From the NCBI RefSeq assembly GCF_030936135.1, contig NC_082603.1:15406880-15470879 (forward strand): a stretch of 64,000 nucleotides of DNA, given 5' to 3'. The translations under genes were made by a program, and so were the position numbers. The notes beneath the pieces are model-generated. The model saw only the letters and a list, made by a program, of their open reading frames with translations, was not told the DNA's origin and made no database searches. Below, one piece after another: positions 1 through 13,400 of this stretch (position 1 is the stretch's first letter; each line of letters begins with the position of its first letter). This stretch comes from Gavia stellata. Its lineage: Eukaryota; Chordata; Aves; Gaviiformes; Gaviidae.

Positions 1-680
1 ACCAGAGAAAACCTTATCCAGGGTATTAGGCATAAATTCAGTTTCTGAGTGTGATTTCAGCCTTGCTAGAATTTCTGTTGAGGGAGGGCAGGCTGTTTTT
101 TACAATAAATAATGAAGAACAAAAGTCTTATTGATAATATAAGATATCCCATATACAAGATTCTCTAAATTTGCTGAAAAAGCTGAAAACATTTATTTAT
201 CATGTGGACAATCTTGTAGAGAAACGGCATAAAGATCTTAGAGAATTGAAAAGCAAAAATCATGTGAAATTCAGTAGGAATATCGTTGCTGTCCTATAGT
301 AAATGCTACAAAACAGTATAAAATGTGTTAGTACATATTAAATTCAATGAGATTTTCTCATGGGGGATCGACATAGCATCAGAATCCTTGGGGTCTTCTT
401 TAGGGTTATAGCTACAGACAGCTTTCAGTTCAGATAATGTCTGATGTCTGCATCTGTAACTGCTGTTAACTCCATTGTGCGTACCATATGTGAAGGTTGC
501 CCATGTACATGTATACTGCACTGAGTAGCTGTAGGCCCATTCTTTCAACTAAGCATGCCCCTTTGTAACTCTGCCCTGTTTCACGTGTATCAATCCGTAT
601 GCATATTCGTGCACTCAGTATTAGTCTGCTTGTTGGAGACCTGTGAATAAAAATATTATGGGGGGAAGGGAAGGAAAGGA

Positions 681-733
681 TGTACAATTGTACATTTGTC
701 CTCTATTGTACAATTGTCCTCTACTGTACAATT
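681..733 (+). repeat. Short 18-bp minisatellite, about 3 units
   Basis: Units TGTACA(A/T)TTGTCCTCTA(T/C) occur at 689-706 and 707-724, with partial units at both ends (681-688 and 725-733). Each unit contains the palindrome TTGTACAA or part of it. No function is suggested. Confidence 0.8.
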
Positions 734-854
734 AAGGACCACAAAAACAATCAATGGGTGTACCACTAACTGCGTAAATATACACTGCTAAGCACAAAGA
801 AACCTCGCTCTTTTTTTTTTAATATCTAAATATGACTGTAATAAAAAAGAAGTA

Positions 855-965
855 ATAATTATTTGTATTACCCTCTAGACAGGATATATTGCAAAGCGCT
901 ATACAAAGGGTGGGGTACAGACTCTGAATAGTCTTGTGAAGAGGGCTTTAATTTAGAATAAGAGC
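855..965 (+). repeat. Old interspersed repeat remnant, family unnamed
   Basis: The run 'ataattatttgtattaccc', then 'gcaaagcgctatacaaag' and a downstream 'aatttagaataagag' resembles a dispersed element that I recall from many sauropsid sequences. It starts ATTATTTGTATTACC and includes a GCGCT(G/A)TACAAA core. I cannot name the family with confidence. Confidence 0.4.
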
Positions 966-3900
966 TGATCTTCTTGCAGTGGCACACTTCAGAAGCAACT
1001 GTACTGCAGTGAAGGGAGTAATCCCAGCACACACTCAAAATCAGGCCAGTCAGATTGCTTCTGTATTTCATGTTAGGCTCAATTGAATAGCTGTTTCAAA
1101 TGCTTGCACTTTGTGGTGGTATTATCAACACCTGGAAAGGTAGTACTGCTCTCCTGTACTATGTCTCAGTTCTGTTTCTATTTGTCTCCTTCAGTGTTTT
1201 TTCTATAGCCTAGAGAGCACTCAGTAAAGAAGATGGGAGCAGGGACTGACATCCAGGCATGTTTTTTAAAAACATCTTTAATGAGAGAGAGAACAAGTAT
1301 TTCACTCTGTTCACTCAAGCAGAACAAGTTATATATAGTATGTCACTAATACAGAGTGCATGGGCACATAAACCCAGGCATGCTTCCTGCTCCGCTGTCT
1401 GCTTTTTTCTGTGTAGTGATGTTTCACAGAAACTAAAAGGACATAAGCCATTTTATTTCAGTCCCTGCAGCTCCTCAGTGCAGGAACATCATAGATTTTT
1501 TTCTGCTAGGAATAATGAGGATCTCCAGACAATGGTATGAACAGAAAACATGAAACCTATTTTTTCTCCTTTCAAGTCAACAAATATCTTAACCCTAATT
1601 TCAAGACAGAGGTTTGTATTTCCTGTGATTGGACAAACTGTGCAATTTCCCTCTTGTGTGTGGGCTGCCTGCAGCACCCTTGGGCATAGGCAGCAGTGAG
1701 CAGCTGCCTGCGTGCAAGGCTGGAGCCGTCTGCCGAGCGCTGAGCTCTTGCAAACGTATTGGAGACATTGGTCTCCTCTCTGTATTTCTCTGCACATTTT
1801 TTGTCATTTCAGGCTCTGCACCTTTTCTCTTAATCTCTTTTCATGGTGCAACAATGCGTCATTAGTATTTTTACCTAGGTTCTCATCTGTTGGTTTGTGG
1901 GATCCATATGCAGGGTGAGTGGGCAGGAGGCAAAGGCAGTGGGGACTGGCCCGGGCCTGCAGTTTGGGCAGGGCCACGGGGGTGAGGAAAGGGGGCCGGG
2001 ACAGTGCTGCCGCAAAGCGCGGTGGGCCCAGGCTGGGGCTGTGGGGGACGAGTGTGGGTAGTGGCGGCAGTGGCTGGGACACAGCAAGCGTGATGCCAAG
2101 GGGCACATCCGCTTCTAGCCCTGGTGTCTGAACAGCCAAATGGGAATTCTGTTATAAGAGATAGAAACATGTTGTCTTTTGAGCGTAATTGATCTCTAAA
2201 AATCAATCAGCAATGATTTGCATTGCTTCTTCCTTAGCTACGAGGGACTATCAGTCATGCGTGCATAATCCTGTTTCAGCTGGCACCGGCAATACCTGTT
2301 GGGATTTTCCACTGCATCGACACAGTGCATTTTGGAATTCGGAAGTGAATATGCATCAAACTTGCTCATTAAAAAAAAACAATAAACATTTGGGCTTTTT
2401 TTTCAGTGAGTCCATGTAATCTAGAAGAAGTCACATGCTATTAGAGCTTTTCATTTTTATCCTGTTATTTCTCTTACTCCTTGCAGCAGCTGTAAGCAGA
2501 TGGCCACCGTGAGCAGCCTTTCTATGTGCTCCGAGCCCCCCTGTGGGCAAGCGCCTGCTGCCAGCCGCCTGGGCGCTCCTCAGCAGAACGCTGTGCGGTG
2601 CCCTGGCACTTCCTTTAATTGCCTTTTAAAAATAGTTTTGGCACTATATTTTTCTTCAATAGAAGCATTTAATTTCGATAAAAGCATTTAAGGTAGCTTG
2701 TTTACATAGATACCTAATGCATGTGGAAACTTCCTAAAGACTCTTGTTACTTTGCACCTGATTCTATTATGTTGATTTAACAGGTATAAAGAGTAACTAA
2801 TGTTGCTAAGAAGGACAGTAATACTTTTTAATATTTTTAATTACCTAAAATTATCTATCTTCTGGAGGAAATGAACCAAAGAGATTGAAATATGCAGTGA
2901 AATGCTCTTTAATGCATTGGGGGATTGAATATATTATAAGAACTCACATAGATGAAATGCTGATTAGTATTTAGGAAAACAAATTATAGATAAAGACTGC
3001 TTTGCTGAGCATAGGTCTATATGAAACCTTGCTGTGTCTTCAGAAATCTTTAGAGTATAGGACACAAAACAGATTTTACCTTTTTTGAAATCTGGTACAT
3101 GTGTATTTGTATGGCTTACAAAATGCTTTTTATATGCAATGAATGATGGATTGGTATGTAAATAAGGAGACAAAGCGTCACACAGCTGTAGCAAAACTGG
3201 ATACAACTTCCGTGGAAAAATGGAATCTGATTTCTAGGGACGTTCATCTAATAGGATGAATCTGTTCAAAGCTTGCAGGATGTAAACAGTAATGTTTTTG
3301 CTGATGTCAAGGGCTTAATAAGTGAGGAATAAAGTGTACTGGAAGGCAATATATGGCATTTAAAAATAAAACATTCTATATTTGCACATTTTTTCCAATA
3401 GGTTTTTCTTCTAATACACAATTCCAAACTCACAAATTATTTGTGGATGTTGACAGAAGACATTTTCTGCAGTAGAGCTGTTCAATTCAATTTATGAGCG
3501 GTATGATGCTTTTCCATATTGAACTTTACATACATTTGCTGAGGCGTGCTTTGTATGCACTGCAGCACCAAGAATATTTAAGCTTTGGGGCATAAAATGA
3601 TCAGCTACTCAGAATGGGAAGAAGTTCATCCTTCTATCAAACAGTGCATTATTGGAGTTTAATGTTTTCTGGAGCGGTAGTGGTTGTTCAGAAAAGATGT
3701 ATAGCTAGATGGCTCTTCGATCTTTTCCTGTACCGTGCTTCTAATGTTCCTAAATTGGTATGGACAGCTAAAATAGAAAGAAATGTTGCAAATGTTGGTC
3801 CACACAAAACTTGCTTCCTTTACACAAAATGTTCCATGGAAGGCAGTTGGCTAAATCTCCAAAGTAGCCGGATTTGATGCAGAACATTATTTTTTATAAA

Positions 3901-4069
3901 AATGGAAAATATTAAACAGGTGTTCAGTAATGTTTATAAGAAAAAAAGATAAAGCATATTTCATACTCCAGCCACCAAAAATCCCCTTGCACAAAAACTT
4001 TTTCTTTGAAAATAGAAAAGAAACAGCAATTCCATTAAATGCACCAGTGAATAGTGCATTTCTGCTGAG

Positions 4070-4110
4070 GCCCCTGATTTGTATTGCTATAGCACTAGAC
4101 AGCTATAATG
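4070..4110 (+). repeat. Possible second fragment of the 855-965 repeat
   Basis: 'gatttgtattgctatagcac' resembles the start of the repeat at 855-965. The similarity is short and could be chance. Confidence 0.25.
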
Positions 4111-6829
4111 CCCTTCTACCAGTGTAGTCTCTCACTCCAAGCTAGACACCCATGATGGGACCTAATAAGATAGTTTAAAGAGGAAGAGCTTAAACTAGTT
4201 ACTGAAATATTTTTTTTCTAACTGAAATAATGGTCCAATAAGTGACCAAAAATAGGCCAAATGGGCATATTACTTCTGGTCAGGATAGAGAACAATTATT
4301 TTCATAGAAATAATGAGTTGTACATCCAACACCAGATGTACCATTGGCATAGTCCTAGGGTGAACAGAATCTAACACTTCCCAGATTACGACAGCAGGTA
4401 AGGTGAGAATTTTATTTGTGTCTTGGATGAATGTTAAAACAACTACTTCACTAACATTTACTATTAAAATTCTCATTAGAAACCAGACTAAGAGGTCTTA
4501 GAAGGAGTGACTTCCACTAAATAGATGTACCGCATATCACTTAAATTTTCTCTAAGCTGCATACACATACAGTACCATTCCTGTCACACAAAATGCCTAT
4601 CTGCCCACTATTTACCCATTTTCCTACCCCACTCAAACATGCTATACTGTTTTTATACCAGATTCATCCACCATAATCATCCTTGGGATGTTCTTCTTAT
4701 AGGATGGGGCCAAACTAGAAAAAGACATGCAGCTCGGTTTGAGATAGATCTCTGAGTAGCCTATTAGCTGTTCCACAACATCACAATAATGGCTGTACTC
4801 TTGATGGAAAATTAGCATGTGGCCTTTGGCCTATGTGATGGAGAAACATAGAAGTTTGTATGCCCACAGCTGTGACCTCTGAGAAACAGAGGTACCTTTG
4901 TCTCGGTGTAAGTACAGAAGGAAACAAAAGGTACCTGGGAACATTAAGAGATGCAGGTATAAATAACAGTACAAAAGACACAGGTACTAGCTTCTTTTTC
5001 AAATTTACAGTTATGTAGCTATAGCAAAAAGACCTTGAGATTTTGTGTGAAGTCTTTCTTGAGCCACATCCCTTATCCTTAGTTTCGTGGCAAAAGATTT
5101 TCAGTAATGAAATTGAGGGGTGCTGAGTATGTGCGAAATACAGGTACATGGGGTACTAAAACAAGTGTTGTTCCTTGCAATAATGCCTACTTGGAAAGTG
5201 TGACTGTAAAATTTTACAGAATTTGTTTTCAACTCCCTCCTGCCCAGCCCCTCCCCCAAGATATTTCTACTGTACCATGGTAAAACATGTTGGGAAGGAA
5301 ACAACCTTGACAACGTATTTTATTTTCTAGTCGTGACAATGTGATTTTTTTTTCTAGTAGAGATATTTCCTAATATGTATCATTGGTGGTGGTTTTTTCT
5401 GGCTGTGTTTGTACACCATTCATAAAAATCAAGCCCAAATGTGTCTTCTTATAGGAGTTATAACCTTCAGCTTCCTACTGGGTTTCTACTACCTATCTAC
5501 TCTGAGGTTTCTTTTGTGTACATTAGAAATACTTAGAAAGACTTACTATTCTTGGAAATCATCAAGTACATATTTATGTGCCTTTGGATAATTTGAAGAA
5601 AGTAATTATACAAAGAAAAATGGAGAGACGTCTTGGTAGAGATTGACTGGTGTGGAGGTAGTGGCGTGATGAGTGACCAGCCAGTGTAAGGTCACCCAGA
5701 GATGTGCTCAACCTGGGGGACCAGTGGCATCAGCAGTACTTATCCCCTCATAAATAGATTTTCATTTCCTTTTGTTTGTCTTTTTTAGTCCTATGAATTG
5801 TTCAAAATGAGATGTTAAGTGGCAGTGGGCCTTCTGGCACTTCAAATAGGTACACCAGAAAAATTTTGCAGAGTACGCAGCAGGTAGGAGTGGGCATAAT
5901 GGACTATAGTTTGTCATGGTGGTACTTACACATGTTCATATAGGTGCTTCTGAATTAATGAATTTTTAAAAAAGTGCTCCTGACATTGAGTGCTCTAATC
6001 AAGCAGACCAACTCTCTGTCTAGCCTACTGGTCATATTGTCCAGTAAGAATGAGACATAGGCAAATTTTCAGTACAAAAGAGGTTGAGAGTGCTCATGAA
6101 TTCATCTCACGCTTGGAAGTGAAGGCAAGCTTTGTGCCAGGGTTCTGCAGGTAAAGAGTAATGGCTTAATCAATTTTGTTACATCCTCCTCTCCACTTTA
6201 CTTTACAGTTTTTCTTAAACTTATACCTACCCTGTTCTAAAAAATTCATCTCGCATTTACTGGATTTGTACATGCGTATTTGTATTTGTAAATTTGGATG
6301 TGTATTAATTTTTATGCGCTATCCATTTATCTGGTGATTCTGTAGTGTTGATATTTTAAACGTGACATCATTTACAGGATAAATGTCTGTTGACTTTTAA
6401 ATTATATGACAGAAAATGTAATGATTTTGTGTTATACTTTTTGGAATGCTTTGTAAAGGCATTCAAAGAGAGACAGTAGGATGACTTACATTGTTTCAAA
6501 TCTCAAAAATATCCCAGGCAAATTAATATGGCTTTTTCCTGCATAGTTCTTATCTGTTTTCTTTTGTGTCCTATATTGCCATCATCATCAGAGAGTCTGA
6601 AGGCCTCTCAGAAGATTAGTGGGCCATGTAATTATTTTTTTAAGAACCCATGACATCAGTTCATTCTGCCTCATTCTTTCCTTCAGGTGCGAATTGTATA
6701 AGATAGGCATTATACAAGGAAGCAGAGAGCCTACACATGCCCATGCTGCCCTACATTTATCCTGGATCTGGGAGTCCTCCCGCTGAACTTGGAGCAGGAG
6801 GTAGTGAAGCTGGTGATGGATGGGCATTC

Positions 6830-7022
6830 ACAGAATCACAGAATTCACAGAAACACAGTATCACTAAGGTTGGAAAAGACCTGTAAGATCATCAAGTCCA
6901 ACCACCAACTAACACCACCATGCCCATTAAACCATGTCCCACAATGCCTCGTCCACACGTTCCTTGAACACCTCCAGTGATGGTGCCTTCACCACTACCC
7001 ACATTCCTGTGGTAGTTCTTTC
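6830..7022 (-). mobile_element. CR1 LINE 3' fragment
   Basis: Read on the + strand it begins with degenerate 'cacagaatcacagaa' tail repeats, then 'ggttggaaaagacc' and 'aagtccaacc', the reverse complement of the CR1 3' UTR. It continues into 'gttccttgaacacctccag', equivalent to the ORF2 end (SLEVFKERVDEALWDMV on the minus strand). The similarity fades at about 7022. The tail appears slightly expanded, with three GAATCACA/GAATTCACA-like units. Confidence 0.88.
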
Positions 7023-9589
7023 ATAGCCTTCAGCTTGACTGGAGAGGAGTTCTAGTTCCTTTAGTGAAAATCTGTAGATGGTAGAAAAGTCCATTGTGTC
7101 CCTGTCTTCACCCCAGATGTACAGCGGACTTTCACAATTTTGACCAACGTGTTTAACCATTTGAGGATGAAAGCTGAGACCCAGAATGTGACTCAGTGCT
7201 TTTGGGGAGATAGCAGGAAGCTTTGAAGCTTTGCAGTGGAGAAGAGCAAGAGTCTGATGTACTTGCTTTAGTCCACGTTGACAATACTCTTACAGCTCTC
7301 TAAAGACTAAGAGCTTCATTACATGAAAGTCATACGCAGAAGTCTAAGAGGATGAGAATATCTACCCTATGTGAATTGAGAGAAGCAGATATATAGGTAG
7401 AGCAAGAAAGCTTTGCAAGAGTCAATTCTTCCTTCTGTTATCTTGCAAACACACTTTAAAATTCACTATATAAATAAATAACAAGCAAGCGTTCAGGACA
7501 CCTTAAGCTAGCACTTCACAAAGTAGTAAGTGTGGATGACACCAGTGTTAACACCTTCAAAGGCCATTTTTTAAAAGGTATAAATTTTATCTCAAGTAGT
7601 TGTGTCAGCAAGTATTAGAAATTATGCACAAAAGTATACAAAGTGATATCCCTAAAGTAAAGGCACAAACCTGTCCAGAAAATAGCAGGATGTTGAGGTC
7701 TGTTTTTCCTTCACATTAAGGCCAAAACTCCAATTCATTTCAACAGAAAGAGGAAGGATCATTAGTCTTTTCTTTCTCTTTTTTTTTTTTTTTTTCTTTT
7801 GAGCTTGGAAAGAACTGAGAATAGGAAAAATAAATCCTTATCAAGAACCATTAAGTTCTCTTCCAGAACCTTTCAAATATCACAATTCAAGTTATCCTTC
7901 AAATGTCAGTGTCAGATTTCAGTGTCAGGTTGTCACCGCCTGTTCTATTATTACTACTGCTGCCTGCCTTGAAAAAAGTCTATTCACAATACATTCTTTT
8001 TAAAGATATGCAGCAAGATGTTAATCTGTCTTTCCATCTATCTCTTGTACTGTTTTTATTCCAATGGTGTCTAGGCCTCAGGAACAGACAATATATTAAT
8101 GTTAGTTAAAAGAAAAACCTAGAAAAAATTTGTGGCTGTCTGAGACAGTGGGATGCATTTGCACCCTTTTTTACTATGTGATGTTTACCATTTATGCATT
8201 TCTTTCAGGGAAGTTATCCAGAAGCCTATTAGAAATATAAATCATCGCTGTAGCTAAACTGAAGATGGATCATGTCTATATCCATAGTTAAAAACTTTTT
8301 TAAAGGTCAGTTTTCAATACAGTGTGTGCTAAATTATGAACTGTGTGCTTAATTGTGCAGAAGTCATTTTAGGTTGCATCCCTCTTTGCCCACACAGTTG
8401 TTCTTCCAGAGTGTGCTAAAGCTTTCAGTGGTTCATTCAAACGAATATAGGTCATTGCACATTTTCAAGTACTGCCATTGTCCCAGTAGTCTTTGTTAGC
8501 TAACGTAAATACTTTAAAAAATATTTCAGCTAAGTATTTTTCCTTGTAAGTGTGGACAATATTATAATCTGAGCCCACACCTTTGTTTTTCCCTTATTCG
8601 TTGGTACTGTTTTTAAATTACAAGCCACTTACAGCAGTGACTATCTTTCCTCATCTGCCTGGACAGCAGCTAATACATTTGGAGTATTATTGAAACTTTA
8701 ATGAATAGTACTAATTATGCAACTTCTTTACAGACTTCAACAGAGCCACAAGTCACTGCAACATTCGTTATCACAAAGAAACCCACACAGTATGTAAGAC
8801 ATTTGCAAGATGCTTTCCAACAGGTCTCAACCAGTTGAAACATGTTTGACCTAAATGCTTGAAAGACTGTTGGCTGTGAAGGAAAAACACACAGTTCTTC
8901 AAAGAGAGGTGTTTTAATAACATTAAGTTGTTCTAGTAGCAATGGTTTATCTTTCTTTTGATCTGTCTTAGATTATTTAACAGTAGTGGTAGGCAAATGA
9001 ACATATTTTTGATAGCAAGAGATATGTACAGTATAAGCTTCCATTAGGAAAAGATTGTTTCATGTGGTAAATTGTACAGCAATTAAAAATATGCAGCAAT
9101 CTTCTCATAAACAAAAAGTAACACACTGTTGGCAAAATAAAATGGTAATTGATAGTTGTTGGAAAGAGGCTTTTCACAGCATGTTTTTTGTGGAAAAAGA
9201 AAGACATCCAGTCTAAATAGTAGGTTAGCATTACTTTTTTCCAGAGCACACGAACCTTATTTTTCAATCACTTTTATGAATTACTCATATATTCTTGGAC
9301 ATCCCTTTAGACTGCACTGTCACTTCATGCAGTAAAATCCTAGAAGTAGCCATGGATGAGACTGTAATGTCCAGACAGCTTTCCAACTCTCAAGTCTTCT
9401 CTTCTTTTCTCTAAGAGCGTGGAGTTGAAGGTTTTTTGGTCAGTAAGCCCTCTGGCTCTTTGTCTGCAAAAGAGCTATGGAATGAAGGCTCATTGATCAC
9501 TGCATCCCTATCCACGCTCCAGAGGATTGCCATCAGGCAATCAGTAACAGGGATGTAAATGTTTTTATTCCCTTTCATTCCATCACAAA

Positions 9590-9710
9590 GGCAAGTTTCA
9601 ATCTCAAACTCAAAGCACAGGCACGCTGGGTTAGAACAGAGGGCCATCTAGCCTGTCTCCTCTTTCTGACTGTGACCAATAAAGGATGCTTAAGGAAAAC
9701 GTAGAAGAAA
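9590..9710 (+). repeat. Old sauropsid-type interspersed repeat
   Basis: The order 'gctgggttagaacagagg', 'gccatctagcctgtctcc', 'tgactgtgaccaataaagga', 'tgcttaaggaaaacgtag' matches a dispersed element that I recall from bird and turtle sequences (GGTCCATCTAGCCCAGTATCC followed by GACAGTGGCCAAT). The family name is not certain. A weaker piece of the same motif (aagaacataagtaacc) is near 33377-33430. Confidence 0.5.
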
Positions 9711-10403
9711 TAGAGAGTATGTCTTAATGGTCCTTCCCTGAAAACACATGCTGAATTTAGTGATTTATAATCTGAAAGTTCGTCTGGATCATTACGTTTA
9801 AAAACTGATCATGTACTCAGTGAATACATCTAAACTCTTTTGGGAGCCCTTTCACAACTTTAGCTTCCACAAGAATATAAAAATTCCAAAAACCTTTCTG
9901 AAACAATATATTTATCGTCTTAGTAATGAATTTCTTAACACCATAATAGCGACATAAAGAAAGGCCAGACTGTGCTTGTCAAGCCGAAAGCTGTGCTGGA
10001 GCTAAGCTTTCATTGAAGAACAGGTAGCCCCGTATTTTCTAGAAAGTGCCTTGAGGTAAGAACACTTACATGGACATTTTCTGCAACTGATTTCACAACA
10101 AATATCCAAGCAGGCAGTTGTGGTGATCACACCCTTTTGACACTACGCCGTAGGACTGCTTTTACGCACTGATTTTGAACCACCTAGATTCTGTTTCATC
10201 CCCAGTAGCCCTTCTTACTTCTTTATAGTCTGTCACATCTTTACTGTGAAATGACATCTCACTATATTTAGGTTTATACCCCTTTCCTGGCCAGCAAGTT
10301 CTTTTTGATGCTGGTAACCTCATCACAACTGCTATTTCAACATGCTTTCCCTCTAGAGGTTCTTTTCCTTTATGCACATACATTTCAGGTGTTGGTTACT
10401 GTC

Positions 10404-10420
10404 TTTTTTTTTTTTTTTTT
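10404..10420 (+). repeat. Poly-T tract
   Basis: A run of about 17 T. A similar pyrimidine run (T-rich with a few C) lies at 7767-7800, and another T-rich stretch at about 60855-60895. None has a recognisable retroposed body beside it. Confidence 0.85.
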
Positions 10421-13400
10421 ACCTTTTATTAAAGCTAGATTTCTGCAGCTATGTCACTGACTCACCTGATGTTTTCTTTAATATTATCTTCTGTTTTTCC
10501 TTACTGTCCCTTCCTTAAAAGTCCTCCCTTCAGAAAAAAGTCCTCTTTTGAGTGGCCAAGCAACCTGAAATCTTCCTTCTAAGATTAGTCATTGAGTCAT
10601 CTCCCAGTTTATTTAATCTTGTATTTCATACATGTTCCTTCTCTGGAGCTGGAATAATTCCATTAAAGACCAGATAAGCCAGTCTTTCGCAGCTGGCAGC
10701 TCTTTGATCCTGTTCTTGATGGAATTTTGCAGCGACATTTTCCAGCAAGAAGCAGGATTAGTCGATTCTTCTGTTCTCCCATGATGACTTTTTGTAGGTC
10801 AGGACAACATGTATTCTTGCTCCTGCCACACCACATATCTTTCTTTCCTCCAGATCAGCTGTTATGACTTGCTCATTCACTCTTTAATGAAAATCCCCAG
10901 TCATCCATACATACCTCTTTTTCATGTTGTAAATGTGCTTCTTCCCTTATCCATCATAAGTTATTTCTTTATCCATTATTTTTGTCCTTTTCTGATGTCT
11001 GTCATGATCTTCTGTATAATGCAATTCATTGTCCTCATGATCCAGTCCCTGCTTATTTTCATTGCCCCTTCCTCTCTTTTTACAGAGCTAGCTGCTGTTC
11101 TTTCCCCCTTGGTGTGTCTGCCAGTTTCTTCTCTTTATTTCTCCACCTTGATGTTTCAGTTGGCTGTCTTTTCTCTTACCTTATCTTCATGGCATGGATG
11201 GCTACTTTTCTTTTCTGGATCTCTGTGTTTCAGATCCTCATTTTCTTCAGGGATCTATGATTCTTGAATCTTCCATGCTGTCTTGTCTTTTCTCCTCTGT
11301 CATGTCCTTAAATCTCCTTTAAAAACTTCATTCTATGTACCCATGGCAACAGTCGCTTCAGACTCTGTGACCAAAGCAAGCACTGAATTAATTCTGCAGT
11401 GCTTTTCTTGTTTACCATATCACATAAAAATGGGAAAGCTGAATTTTCTTGTCTGATGACTCATAACTCTTCACTAGAGCTGATTTTTGAGCCCGTTTTC
11501 TTAGAGCTGAGTGAACAACTCCTAAGGAACAACTCATTTAGTGAAAGTAACACTTTTTTCTTTTTTTCCAGTTATCGTGAAATAGAATCTGCTGGATTTT
11601 TACGAAGAGTAAGTATTGAATGCTTGGTTAGGATTTGCTGAGCTTTGGAATATTCTTCCCAAAACCTTTAGAGAAGAAAGCCAGCAATGGGCAACACATA
11701 TTTGGGGTGGTAAGGGAGGAAATACGATAAATCAACTTTGTTAGCAGGCATCTGTTACTCCCACAGATACTGCCGCCTTGTGCATAAGTGATTAAAAACA
11801 TGTGAAACAATGCAGTAGGTTCAGCCTAAGGAGACGGCTTTGAAAACCCTTGGCAAATGCTACTAGGAAGCTGCAAGCATCCCTCAGTCAATAAGAACCG
11901 ATACTGATAAGCTCGTCACAACATATGATTTAATGCTACAGAGATTCGGAGCACCAAGTAGCATGTTAGGGAAACTACACAGGTGTTACATATGTAACAT
12001 GCACGTTATCAACTACAAAATTAGTAGTGAAATGCAGAAGTGGCTGTGATACATAGAAGGATGCTTAATACTTAAGCAGGGATGTAGGTGTATACAGGGT
12101 TGATTGATCTTGTGAGATAAGGTGCTGGTCTGGTTTCTCATGTCAGTAATACTAGAAAGAAGCTGCTTATCTCATTATACAGATTGTGGAGAGGACTAGT
12201 TCTTTTAGCAGAAGACTCTCCTACAAATAAGATGCATCTTGACCATCTGTTGCCAGATGGAAGTGTTCTACTTCTGAATCATTGGCTGCAATGACATATT
12301 TAGAAAATGAATCTTTCATGGACAGATCCACAGCACAAACTGTGATGAACCTCACATACACATGCCGAGGTTATATTTTCTGTTTACTTGGCCTTAAGTT
12401 ATAGTATGTCTATATACTCCTGTGAACATATTGTTATTTAGTAGATAGCATATCCTGCAGTTTGCACCCACCCTTTGTGAGGTATCCCGGTTGCCTGAAT
12501 AAGAAGTACATAATTTATCACTAAAAAATGCAAACACAACATAGAGGTCCTGTTTCACTTTTATTTTGAAATCTGAAAATTTATTTGAGGAGTCTGTAGG
12601 ATTCAGCATATGTACTTATGTGGCCAGTTCATGCAGGACCAGAACACAGCCAGTCAACTCATACACCTTCACTTACAGGTCTGTACTTAAATTTCCCTTG
12701 TGAAACAAAAATCGCATTTTTCCTTTCTTTTTTTCTTTAAGATATTTACTGTTATTTTTTAGTGAACAGAGATTAAGAAGAAAAAATTATACATAAGCTA
12801 ACTGGGAACTTTACAATTATGCAGTAAAATTTTAAGTCATTACTGTTTTAATGAAGTATAAAGATGATTATCATGCTTAAGTTCTTTGAAGTTTAATTGT
12901 GGCTTTTTACACATATTATTATTCACAAATCAGGTCTTATGCAGAAGCTGAGAACTGTCAGTGAATTTTATCTCAGCAGAAATAATGCCAGGTTTTAGTC
13001 TTACGTGAGCTGAAATGAACTGAGTTTATTTGGACAGAAGGAAATAGAACAAATAAGTGGAATCTGAAGAAACAGCATATAGAGATTTATACATGCCAGC
13101 CTGAATCAAATTTGTCTAAGTGAGAAATAATTGATAAACAGATTGTTGCAGTGTCAGAGATTCTCACACTGGTGACATGGTGCACCTCTTTGATTTTGAA
13201 AAAGAAGAACCATACCCGCTCCCATCTGTAGTTGCATCACATCTTTTTGGCAATACAGAATTTGTTTAGACAGTCATATGAGGAAAGTACTTAAAGTATT
13301 TTAAGATACAGTTTAAAGAAAAGCAGCAGCTAAAGGCTGGGAGGAAAACCATTACAGTGTGTTCAGCCCAGCTTCCCAACAATCACTGTCAGGAATTCTG

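Larger units (their letters stand above)
1..6829. other. Intergenic DNA, no gene seen
   Basis: AT-rich sequence with only short ORFs lacking domains. It holds the 18-bp minisatellite (681), old repeat remnants (855 and 4070) and an isolated GC-rich patch at about 1880-2115 that contains a possible G-quadruplex (1966-2000). I find no exon with coding signature. Confidence 0.7.

Noticed and set aside
681..733. CRISPR-like repeat array
   Set aside because: Units of 18 bp are directly adjacent without unique spacers, and the genome is vertebrate.
1259..1540. A 93-codon + strand ORF near the window start
   Set aside because: No similarity to any family I recognise, no splice context, and length is within chance for AT-rich DNA over this span.
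10809..11267. A hydrophobic 152-codon ORF that looks like a membrane protein
   Set aside because: The amino-acid bias (Ser, Leu, Phe, Ile) follows directly from the pyrimidine-rich strand, and I see no family motif.
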